Source: Eubacteriales bacterium
GTDB lineage: Bacteria; Bacillota; Clostridia; Oscillospirales; CAG-272
Direction: 5' to 3'
NCBI GenBank assembly: GCA_028709565.1
Contig: JAQVWU010000074.1
Span: 1 to 9,960 of the forward strand
Length of the DNA stretch: 9,960 nt
Shown here: positions 1 through 5,509 of the stretch, in pieces
Layout of the letters: each line of letters begins with the position of its first letter
Numbering within the stretch: the stretch's first letter is position 1
Translations under genes and position numbers: made by a program
The notes under the pieces: generated by a model
What the model saw: only the letters and a program-made list of their open reading frames with translations
Told to the model about the DNA's origin: nothing
The model's database searches: none

Positions 1-17
1 CGACGCTCTTCCGATCT
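1..17 (+). other. Residual Illumina sequencing adapter (not biological)
   Basis: CGACGCTCTTCCGATCT is identical to the last 17 bases of the Illumina TruSeq universal/read-1 adapter, which ends in ...CACGACGCTCTTCCGATCT. A chance exact match flush with the first base of the window is very unlikely. It marks a contig end where an untrimmed read was built into the assembly. True genomic sequence starts at about position 18. Confidence 0.95.
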
Positions 18-80
18 TGCAATAATATTTATCCCATATTTATTTCTTTCGGATATAATCAAGTGTGTCATCATGTGATT

Positions 81-109
81 AACAAAATATGAAAGCCGCG
101 CATAGTATA
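81..109 (+). promoter_or_regulatory. Possible sigma-K-type sporulation promoter for the 191-301 micro-gene
   Basis: AACA at 81-84 and CATAGTATA at 101-109 are separated by 16 bases. This fits the Bacillus sigma-K consensus (AC, 16-17 bases, CATAnnnTA). Transcription would start near 116, giving a leader of about 75 nt. I see no convincing sigma-A promoter: TATAAT at 54-59 has no -35 partner at the right distance. The region is AT-rich, so a chance match is quite possible. The assignment is inference from the motif and from the sporulation-like type of the gene it would drive. Confidence 0.35.
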
Positions 110-114
110 TATTA

Positions 115-132
115 AAGCGATATATATCGCTT
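115..132. repeat. Perfect 18-bp palindrome in the leader of the micro-gene
   Basis: AAGCGATATATATCGCTT equals its own reverse complement over all 18 bases. It lies 58 bp before the start codon at 191 and just after the proposed sigma-K-like -10 box. It could be a symmetric operator for a dimeric regulator or a small hairpin at the 5' end of the transcript. The self-complementary AT core leaves little room for a loop, so a DNA operator seems somewhat more natural. No T tract follows, so it is not a terminator. Confidence 0.6.
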
Positions 133-190
133 CGCAGCTTACATTGCGTTTTCAGACAAATGAGTTTATAAGAATAAAGGAGATTTTATA

Positions 191-301
191 ATGGGACAAT
201 ACGAAACAAGACATTCAGAATGCGGCAGCAGCGAAAATAATAATTGGTGGATTATTTTAATTATTGCGGTTATTTTCCTTGTTTGTTGCTGCGATCGTTA
301 A
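191..301 (+). CDS. Cys-tailed single-pass membrane micro-protein, 36 aa (YjcZ-like type)
   Basis: An ATG at 191 opens a 36-codon frame ending in TAA at 299-301. It has a strong ribosome binding site AAAGGAG (176-182), 8 bases before the start, and is closed 19 bp downstream by an excellent intrinsic terminator, so it looks like a real free-standing gene. The product has a hydrophilic N-terminus of about 18 residues with one Cys (C11) and Asn/Ser-rich spacing. One hydrophobic segment follows, about residues 19-30 (WWIILIIAVIFLV), then a CCCDR tail. Short hydrophobic proteins of this shape, including the YjcZ family, are common in spore-forming Firmicutes, several of them linked to sporulation. 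This one lacks the Gly/Tyr-rich head of classical YjcZ, so family membership is only by resemblance. Its function is unknown, and the triple-Cys tail next to the membrane is its most striking feature. Confidence 0.75.
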   Translation: MGQYETRHSECGSSENNNWWIILIIAVIFLVCCCDR

Positions 302-320
302 CGCCGTCTAAATAAAACAT

Positions 321-364
321 GGGTAATAATAAAGCTTTTTGCTTTATTATTACCCCTTTTTTTT
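321..364 (+). terminator. Strong intrinsic terminator, probably bidirectional
   Basis: A perfect 15-bp stem (GGGTAATAATAAAGC at 321-335 pairing with 341-355) encloses a TTTTT loop and is followed on the plus strand by C and eight Ts (357-364). It ends the micro-gene transcript. Read on the minus strand, the same hairpin stands just after the mecA stop codon (371) and is followed by ATGTTTTATTT. It can therefore also end the leftward mecA transcript, though with a weaker U tract. Confidence 0.93.
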
Positions 365-370
365 ACTGAG

Positions 371-985
371 TCAGACCAGTATACTGAGTTTTTCTATCGC
401 TTCGTCTGTTATAATACAGCGGCAGTGTTCGTTTATATATGTATATGTCACAGGAGCGGAATGTTTTATACCGTATTCATCAAGACATCTATAATAACGT
501 TTTTTTGCGCTTTTAACGGCGAGATAATAACGGTGACTGTTGTCATCAACCCATAACCTGCTCTCATTGTTATAACCGCTCAGTTTAAGGTGACGGCACC
601 CTTCAAGCAGCCATGAGAATTCATTAAAACTGTAAATATCGAAGCTTCCGCGCTCGGTATTTACCGAATCCTTTTTAAGATGAGTTTTTTCCTGTATCGT
701 CATATTATCATCATAATATAAACCGTCATCATCATCATCGTTATTGATCTTCGTTATGTACATTTCACATCCGCCGTCTTTGGAAGGATATACCTGTATG
801 AAAACACGGTTATTAGCCGCGTCGAATCCGGTTTTCAGTTTGGCGACACGAAGTATATCCCAGAACGCACGTCTGGACTCCGTGTTATCATATTCAATAT
901 TGTCACATGTCAGTGAATATTTCGACATGTCGTTTGCAGACAGCATAATTTTAAGTTTTGTGCTGTCAATTAATATCAAGTCCAT
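371..985 (-). CDS. mecA: MecA-type adaptor protein for the ClpC/ClpP protease
   Basis: This 204-residue protein has the two-part layout of the MecA/YpbH family, whose members (about 215-240 aa) feed clients to the ClpCP protease and activate ClpC assembly in the cytoplasm. The N-terminal client-binding domain (about 1-80) carries the family pattern with RRAFWDIL (38-45), FIQVYPSKDGG (62-72) and MYITK (75-79). A charged linker (about 81-112) includes five consecutive Asp (83-87). The C-terminal ClpC-binding domain (about 113-204) shows FNEFSWLLEGC (120-130), RYYLAVKS (152-159), LDEYG (168-172) and INEHCRCIITDEAIEKL (184-200). The start is supported by AGGAGT at 992-997, 6-7 bases upstream. It has its own promoter (1035-1063) and shares the terminator at 321-364. 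It is unrelated to the methicillin-resistance PBP2a gene of the same name. Clients in this organism are unknown; ComK, the Bacillus client, need not exist here. Confidence 0.9.
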   Translation of the reverse strand: MDLILIDSTKLKIMLSANDMSKYSLTCDNIEYDNTESRRAFWDILRVAKLKTGFDAANNRVFIQVYPSKDGGCEMYITKINNDDDDDGLYYDDNMTIQEKTHLKKDSVNTERGSFDIYSFNEFSWLLEGCRHLKLSGYNNESRLWVDDNSHRYYLAVKSAKKRYYRCLDEYGIKHSAPVTYTYINEHCRCIITDEAIEKLSILV

Positions 986-1034
986 AAAATCACTCCTGTT
1001 AATTCAGTGCTTGCCGACTGATGTTATTTATTAT

Positions 1035-1063
1035 ATTATAAGCTAAAACCACAAAATTTTAAA
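1035..1063 (-). promoter_or_regulatory. Sigma-A-type promoter of mecA
   Basis: Read on the minus strand, TTTAAA (1058-1063, 4 of 6 to TTGACA) is followed after 17 bases by a perfect TATAAT (1035-1040). Transcription would start near 1028, about 43 nt before the mecA ATG. I see no good terminator between the PBP stop codon (1143) and this promoter, so some read-through from the PBP gene into mecA is possible. Confidence 0.6.
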
Positions 1064-1142
1064 GTTTAAAAATCTGGCAAATAAATGTTAATAATTATCA
1101 GGTCAGTAAATTGCTGAATGAATGATTTACCGGCATTGATGT

Positions 1143-3392
1143 TTAGTTATCCGTGTCTCCCACGTGGCGCAATGTAACCGAAACGACCGTTCCGATTTCT
1201 ACAGCGATGCCTGCTGACGGGGTTTGATTAATGACGGTCGCTCCGCTCCCTGCCGAAACATTAAGCGAACCGTCAACTAAAATATTGAGACCAGCATTTA
1301 CAATCGCCGCGTTCGCCTGAAAAGCCGATTTACCGATTACATTAGGTACTTCAATCAAGGTTTCCGGTTTGCTTTCACCGGTATAAATGATAACCTTACC
1401 GGTCTTTTGATTTATTGAACTGCCACCCGCGGGGGTTTGATAAGTTACCGTTTCACCTTCACCTATTACCTTAAACAACATACCCCGGTCCGTTAATTCG
1501 GTTATTACATCGCTCACACTATATCCCGAATAATCGCGCAATGTAACCGCAATATCAACGGAACCGGTTTCATCGCCGACTGAGCGTTCAAATCCCATAT
1601 ACGGCAACGCCTGACTGAAAAACGAACCCAGATACGGAGCGGCTACGTAACTGCCGTATATTATTTGTGATCCCGGCTGATCAACCATAATAATTACCGC
1701 AATCTGAGGGTTGTCGGCCGGAGCATAACCCAAACATGATCCTATACGCAGATTAGCCTGACCCGCTTCGTTTCTTACATCACGTACCTCCGATGTGCCT
1801 GTTTTAGCCGCGATTTTATAACCCGGTACATACGCGTTCTTTGCGCCGCCTTCAGAAGATACACCTTTTTCCAGCACATCGCTTACCTGCCTGCCTACCT
1901 CCTCACTGATAACACGGCGTTTGACCTGGGTTTCGTGGGCATAAATAATATTTTCTTTATCATCGGTAATCATTGAAACCACATGGGGGGTCACCAGATA
2001 ACCGCCGTTCGCTACAGCCGCAATGGCGGTCAGCTGCTGCATGGCAGTCACCTTGAAGGTTTGACCGAAGGAATATACGGCAAGTTCGACTGATTTGAAA
2101 TTGTCAAACGAACTGAAAAGAGGACTTGCCTCTCCCGGCAGGTCAATACCCGTTTTTTCCGTGAAACCAAACAATTCGAAATATTTATAAAACAAATCTC
2201 TGCCCAAACGTTCTGTTGTCATCATCATACACGGATTGCATGACTGCTGCAGTCCCTGCATAAAGTTTATGGACCCGTGGCCCCGCACCCGGTGGCAGTG
2301 AATCGGTATACCCGCAACCATATGAACCCCGGAACAATGAAAGCCGTCATTCCAGGAAACGGCTTTTTCCTGTATTGACATAGCCGCCGTAATGACTTTA
2401 AATGTGGAACCCGGCTCATACAGATATGATACCGCTTTGTTATTCCACATTTTATACAGGGATGTCATATACTCGGATTGATATTCCGCGCTGTCCGCGG
2501 GCAGATTCATTGCGTTCAGTTTTTCCTGCGAATACGAATCGAGTATATACGGTTCATTTACATCAAAATCGGGATAGGTTGCCATCGCGTATATGCCTCC
2601 GGTATTGACATCCATGACAATCCCGGTAACCCTGTTGTTTGCCTTGCTTTCTATAAAAGTCCTTTCGAGTTCATTTTCCAGCATATGCTGTATAACGGTA
2701 TCCAGGGTGGTAACCAGATTATAACCGTTCTGAGTTTCAATATAGGTTTCATATTTGTCAAAGAGGCTTTTTCCCGAAGCGTCTTTTGCCGTTACATAAC
2801 GTCCGGGGATGCCGGTTAAATATTTGTTATACTCCAGTTCCAGGCCTAGCAAACCGCCGTCCGTCCCGACAAATCCCAGAACGTGAGACGCGAGGTTGCC
2901 GTATGGATAATAGCGTTTTGTAGTGGATTCAAGATGTATTTGTTTTTCAAGCCCGTTTTCGGCAATAAAGAGCCTCAGCAGATCTGCAGCTTCTTCCTCG
3001 ACATTTTTCTTGATATTGCGGTCGGCGTATTTTTGCATCCGGGTATTTTCATAAACCGTTTGATAATCCACGCCAAGCAATTCCGACAATCCTTTTGCTA
3101 TTAACTGAGCCTGGTTTTCATCAACAATTTCTCTGGGTGATATGTATACCCGATAAACGGTATAATTTACCGCGATTTTCACCATATTGCGGTCATAAAT
3201 TATGCCGCGTTCTGCCGAAACCGCAGTTTCCGCCTGGATATTATCTATAACCATCTCCTGATAATATTCATAATTTAAAATTTGCAAAACGAACAGACGA
3301 ACGATAATGGCAATGCCGGTAATGATACATGTTGTAATCAGGAAGAAACTTCTGCCCGGTATAAACTTATTCTTTTTTGTTTTCACCGACAT
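1143..3392 (-). CDS. Class B penicillin-binding protein (SpoVD/PBP2 type) with two PASTA domains
   Basis: This 749-residue membrane-anchored D,D-transpeptidase cross-links peptidoglycan outside the membrane. A short basic cytoplasmic N-terminus leads into one transmembrane helix (about 15-38). The PBP dimerisation domain begins at ERGIIYDRN (61-69). The transpeptidase domain has all three catalytic motifs: S329-T-F-K332 with the nucleophile Ser329, S384-C-N386, and K530-T-G532. Two PASTA domains follow (about 613-672 and 679-742). C366 and C385 sit 37 and 56 residues after the active serine, nearly the spacing I recall for the redox-active cysteine pair of Bacillus SpoVD. That favours a sporulation-cortex PBP, whereas two PASTA domains resemble the vegetative PbpB/PBP2B. 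The gene stands alone beside mecA rather than in a division/cell-wall cluster, so it may be a paralogue. The start has GGGGG at 3400-3404, 7 bases upstream. It has its own promoter (3438-3466). Confidence 0.93.
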   Translation of the reverse strand: MSVKTKKNKFIPGRSFFLITTCIITGIAIIVRLFVLQILNYEYYQEMVIDNIQAETAVSAERGIIYDRNMVKIAVNYTVYRVYISPREIVDENQAQLIAKGLSELLGVDYQTVYENTRMQKYADRNIKKNVEEEAADLLRLFIAENGLEKQIHLESTTKRYYPYGNLASHVLGFVGTDGGLLGLELEYNKYLTGIPGRYVTAKDASGKSLFDKYETYIETQNGYNLVTTLDTVIQHMLENELERTFIESKANNRVTGIVMDVNTGGIYAMATYPDFDVNEPYILDSYSQEKLNAMNLPADSAEYQSEYMTSLYKMWNNKAVSYLYEPGSTFKVITAAMSIQEKAVSWNDGFHCSGVHMVAGIPIHCHRVRGHGSINFMQGLQQSCNPCMMMTTERLGRDLFYKYFELFGFTEKTGIDLPGEASPLFSSFDNFKSVELAVYSFGQTFKVTAMQQLTAIAAVANGGYLVTPHVVSMITDDKENIIYAHETQVKRRVISEEVGRQVSDVLEKGVSSEGGAKNAYVPGYKIAAKTGTSEVRDVRNEAGQANLRIGSCLGYAPADNPQIAVIIMVDQPGSQIIYGSYVAAPYLGSFFSQALPYMGFERSVGDETGSVDIAVTLRDYSGYSVSDVITELTDRGMLFKVIGEGETVTYQTPAGGSSINQKTGKVIIYTGESKPETLIEVPNVIGKSAFQANAAIVNAGLNILVDGSLNVSAGSGATVINQTPSAGIAVEIGTVVSVTLRHVGDTDN

Positions 3393-3437
3393 ATGATATC
3401 CCCCGTAATAAAAAAAGAAATTACCGTAGTCTATTTT

Positions 3438-3466
3438 ATTATTGTTTTTGTCTGTTTATTACTCAA
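3438..3466 (-). promoter_or_regulatory. Sigma-A-type promoter of the PBP gene
   Basis: On the minus strand TTGAGT (3461-3466, 4 of 6 to TTGACA) and AATAAT (3438-3443, 5 of 6 to TATAAT) are separated by exactly 17 bases. The start would fall near 3431, about 40 nt before the ATG. The promoter begins only 6 bp after the upstream operon's terminator T tract, so the PBP gene appears insulated from the SDR/UROD-like operon. I found no sigma-E-like box here. Confidence 0.65.
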
Positions 3467-3471
3467 GGCAT

Positions 3472-3497
3472 AAAAAAACCGGGTTTGTTAAACCCGG
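3472..3497 (-). terminator. Intrinsic terminator of the SDR/UROD-like operon
   Basis: On the minus strand an 8-bp perfect stem (CCGGGTTT, 3-base loop, AAACCCGG; 3479-3497) is followed by seven Ts (3472-3478). It lies 17 bp after the stop codon of the UROD-like gene and before the PBP promoter. Confidence 0.92.
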
Positions 3498-3513
3498 AAA
3501 TAATAGGGCACTG

Positions 3514-4614
3514 TTAATCTACAGCGGCGGAGAACATTGCAGCGATATTTTCAACCGGCACATCCGGCTGGATATTATGAGACGCGGACATTATATAACC
3601 GCCGTCTGCGTTCATAATGCTTATTACCCTTTTCACCTCAGATATAACCTGTTCGGGCGTTCCATGAGAAAGTAAGTTCTGTTCATCAATGCCCCCCCAA
3701 AAGGTCAATCTATCTCCGTATCTGCCCTTCAGTCTTTCGGGTTCCATTTCAAAGGCTCCGGGTTGAATCGGATTTAATATATCCACACCCATATCAATAA
3801 TATCTTCCAGTAATCTGTAGACCGACCCGCAGGTATGGTGGAAATACTTTGCTTGCGTATATTGTTTCATGTCTTTTATTCTCTTTATATACCAGGGTTT
3901 GATATATGTTCCGAAAGTATGCGGAGATATAAAAGGGCCGTTCTGCATACCGAAATCATCACCCCCGGTAGTCACATGTATAAAATCGCCTATAGCCCCG
4001 TAATACAGCTCATTCATATCCTTCACATAGCTATAGTATTTTCCAAAAAACCAATCGGTTATTTCCGGTTCGGCAATAATTCTGTATAAAAAATCATCAT
4101 ATCCGAACATCCAACATCCAAGTTCAAAGAACCCATAAACAGGATGCTCGCCGACTACCACATAATCGGTATCATAATAAAGCCGTTTAGCCTTTTCGGT
4201 CAGGTTGTAAATCGTTTTTTTGTCGATATCGGATACCGCAGGCCATCGGAAACCGGAAATATCTTCAAAACTCAGACCGGTGAAAGGGCTTTTTGTTATA
4301 TCCCAATATAAGCCATGGAATTCTCTTTTAACACCCCAGCTGTCAACATATATACCCTGTGACAATTTGCTGTGATCGCAATATATACCGCCCGGATCAA
4401 AGAGACATCCGACACGTCTGAAATCACAGTCAAATAATCGCTGCGGCTGCTCAGTAAGCGTATTGTCATCGCCGGCATTAATTGAATAATAATCCGCTAA
4501 ATTTTTCAATACGGCAGGATGACAGTCGGTCAGCGATGTACCGCAAAAATCGACAGGCACTCTGTCGGTACGTTTATGAGCAATGGTTTGTATAAATCTG
4601 TCTCTATAATTCAT
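3514..4614 (-). CDS. Uroporphyrinogen-decarboxylase-family protein (MtaA/CmuA-like, not haem HemE)
   Basis: This 366-residue protein has the (beta/alpha)8 URO-D superfamily pattern. It opens with RDRFIQTIAHKRTDRVPVDF (4-23), has VDSWGV (90-95) and VGEHPVYGFFELG (154-166), and carries HHTCGSVYRLLEDIIDMGVD (259-278). NPIQPGAFEM (281-290), LTFWGGIDEQNLL (303-315) and ASHNIQPDVPVENI (344-357) complete the core. The HemE substrate-binding signature near the N-terminus is absent, so a role in haem synthesis is unlikely. Relatives are methyltransferases that use Zn-activated thiols and corrinoid proteins (MtaA, CmuA), plus many uncharacterised clostridial proteins. The H260-x-C262 pair fits the first two zinc ligands of MtaA-type enzymes; the later Cys ligand seems replaced by the S345-H346 region. 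No corrinoid protein or coenzyme M gene is visible here. Its ATG overlaps the SDR stop by 4 bp (ATGA), implying translational coupling. Substrate unknown. Confidence 0.85.
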   Translation of the reverse strand: MNYRDRFIQTIAHKRTDRVPVDFCGTSLTDCHPAVLKNLADYYSINAGDDNTLTEQPQRLFDCDFRRVGCLFDPGGIYCDHSKLSQGIYVDSWGVKREFHGLYWDITKSPFTGLSFEDISGFRWPAVSDIDKKTIYNLTEKAKRLYYDTDYVVVGEHPVYGFFELGCWMFGYDDFLYRIIAEPEITDWFFGKYYSYVKDMNELYYGAIGDFIHVTTGGDDFGMQNGPFISPHTFGTYIKPWYIKRIKDMKQYTQAKYFHHTCGSVYRLLEDIIDMGVDILNPIQPGAFEMEPERLKGRYGDRLTFWGGIDEQNLLSHGTPEQVISEVKRVISIMNADGGYIMSASHNIQPDVPVENIAAMFSAAVD

Positions 4615-5318
4615 TTTACTTCATACTTCCAGCCATAGTCATTGTGATAGATCATCATTTTGGTCATGCCGCCGTCAACAGCTATGTTTTCTCCTGTAAT
4701 AAATCCCGCCCTTTCGCTGCATAGGAACAACACTGTTTCCGCGATGTCCTCCGGTTTTCCGATTCTTCCGGCCGGATGCTGGGCTTTATCGGCTTTTTCA
4801 AATTCGCTGCCCGATGTATCAATCCATCCGGGTGAGATTGAATTAACTCTGACCTTGCCCGACAATGAGACGGCGAGCGCGTGGGTCAACGCCGATATAC
4901 CGCCCTTGGCGGATGAATAACTTTCTGTATTGGGCTGGCTCATCCTGTCGCGGCTCGAGGATATGTTAATTATACACGCGCCCGGAGTAAAATTATTCAT
5001 GAATAATTTTGTCAGCATAAAAGGTGCCGTAATACCCGTTCGCAAAACATAGTTAAAATCATCATAACTACAGTCTTCGAGTCCTCCCAGCGACAGACAC
5101 GCATTATTGATTAAAAAATCGATTTTCCCATATTGGGCAATCACTTTATCCGCAAACAGACAAAGCGTTTTCTCCTCAGAAATATCTCCCGTGAAATATT
5201 CATTTTGGAGTTTGTCTACCACACAAACTTCGGCGCCCTCACTTTTAAATCGCTCACAGATCGTTTTTCCGATACCCCGAGCGCCGCCGGTCACAACAGC
5301 AATTTTATTTTTAAACAT
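4611..5318 (-). CDS. Short-chain dehydrogenase/reductase (SDR), probably NAD-dependent
   Basis: This 235-residue cytosolic classical SDR has a complete active site. The Rossmann glycine motif TGGARGIG is at 10-17. An acidic residue (D35) ends the second strand, which usually means NAD rather than NADP. Asp44 follows, and NNA is at 71-73. The catalytic Ser is in the ISSS run at 119-122, with Y134-x-x-x-K138 thirteen residues on, and PGWIDT is at 163-168. The C-terminus ends in GGMTKMMIYHNDYGW, a tail I associate with clostridial SDRs in sugar or polyol operons. It is the first gene of a two-gene operon with the UROD-like protein downstream (4-bp overlap). The start is fixed by the N-terminal strand; the best ribosome binding site, GGGGG at 5331-5335, is rather far at 12 bases. 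The substrate, probably a secondary alcohol or sugar derivative, cannot be deduced. Confidence 0.92.
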   Translation of the reverse strand: MFKNKIAVVTGGARGIGKTICERFKSEGAEVCVVDKLQNEYFTGDISEEKTLCLFADKVIAQYGKIDFLINNACLSLGGLEDCSYDDFNYVLRTGITAPFMLTKLFMNNFTPGACIINISSSRDRMSQPNTESYSSAKGGISALTHALAVSLSGKVRVNSISPGWIDTSGSEFEKADKAQHPAGRIGKPEDIAETVLFLCSERAGFITGENIAVDGGMTKMMIYHNDYGWKYEVK

Positions 5319-5350
5319 AACAAACTGTTTCCCCCGTCCGCATTTTATTT

Positions 5351-5368
5351 GTATTAATATTTTAACAC
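5351..5368. promoter_or_regulatory. Candidate operator dyad over the SDR promoter
   Basis: GTATTAATATTTTAACAC is an inverted repeat with 7-bp arms (GTATTAA and TTAACAC, 6 of 7 pairs complementary) around a 4-bp centre. It covers the -10 box (5359-5364) and start region of the SDR operon promoter, where a dimeric repressor would act. The sequence is AT-rich, so chance is a real alternative, and no regulator gene is visible in the window. Confidence 0.35.
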
Positions 5369-5386
5369 TTATATTTATATTGTCAA
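5359..5386 (-). promoter_or_regulatory. Strong sigma-A-type promoter of the SDR/UROD-like operon
   Basis: On the minus strand a perfect TTGACA (5381-5386) is followed after 16 bases by TAAAAT (5359-5364), which has an extended -10 TG one base upstream (TGT-TAAAAT). The start would be near 5352, about 34 nt before the SDR ATG. Confidence 0.75.
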
Positions 5387-5438
5387 TAATGCCTGTTAAT
5401 TTTATTGTTATATATCATTGTATTTTACATATCAGGTG

Positions 5439-5467
5439 TTGTATTTTCGGTAAATATAGATTATAAT
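5439..5467 (+). promoter_or_regulatory. Sigma-A-type promoter of the ppx-ppk operon
   Basis: TTGTAT (5439-5444, 3 of 6 to TTGACA) and a perfect TATAAT (5462-5467) are separated by 17 bases. Transcription would start near 5474, some 36 nt before the ppx ATG. It is divergent from the SDR promoter, with about 50 bp between the two -35 boxes, so a shared regulator is possible. Confidence 0.55.
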
Positions 5468-5481
5468 ATAGTATATTTAAC

Positions 5482-5495
5482 CCGGCGAAAGCCGG
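5482..5495 (+). promoter_or_regulatory. GNRA-loop hairpin overlapping the ppx ribosome binding site
   Basis: CCGGC (5482-5486), GAAA loop, GCCGG (5491-5495) forms a compact, very stable 5-bp stem with a GNRA tetraloop in the predicted 5' leader. Its 3' arm contains the first two Gs of GGAG (5494-5497), the best Shine-Dalgarno match, which lies 12 bases before the ATG. A second purine run AAAGAG (5498-5503) lies outside the stem, 6 bases from the ATG, and could serve instead. The hairpin may damp translation or protect the mRNA 5' end. Confidence 0.6.
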
Positions 5496-5509
5496 AGAAA
5501 GAGCTTTAA

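Noticed and set aside
54..59. TATAAT as a vegetative promoter for the micro-gene
   Set aside because: There is no -35-like hexamer 16-18 bases upstream, and no extended -10 TG.
371..985. Methicillin-resistance mecA
   Set aside because: The protein is a ClpC adaptor by sequence; the names coincide. The class B PBP upstream is also not a PBP2a-type resistance protein by any feature I can see.
744..1046. 100-codon plus-strand frame
   Set aside because: It lies antisense within mecA, has no ribosome binding site or family resemblance, and the minus-strand frame is clearly MecA.
1064..1142. Terminator after the PBP gene
   Set aside because: The best inverted repeat (GTAAAT/ATTTAC with a 13-base loop) is short, AT-only in its core, and not followed by a T run.
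2478..2819. 113-codon plus-strand frame inside the PBP gene
   Set aside because: It is antisense to a well-conserved PBP with all motifs, and has no translation signals or recognisable product.
3514..4614. Haem-synthesis uroporphyrinogen decarboxylase (hemE)
   Set aside because: The N-terminal RPPVWxMRQAGR-type signature of HemE is missing and no haem genes are nearby; only the fold family is shared.
5362..5399. TTAACA/TTGACA repeats resembling PhoP boxes, attractive next to polyphosphate genes
   Set aside because: The repeats are in mixed orientation with irregular spacing, and one is simply the SDR -35 box, so they do not form the regular 11-bp-phased direct repeat of a Pho box.
5319..5509. 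Riboswitch or small RNA in the divergent intergenic region
   Set aside because: The stretch is AT-rich with two promoters and only one small hairpin; no conserved aptamer-like architecture is visible.
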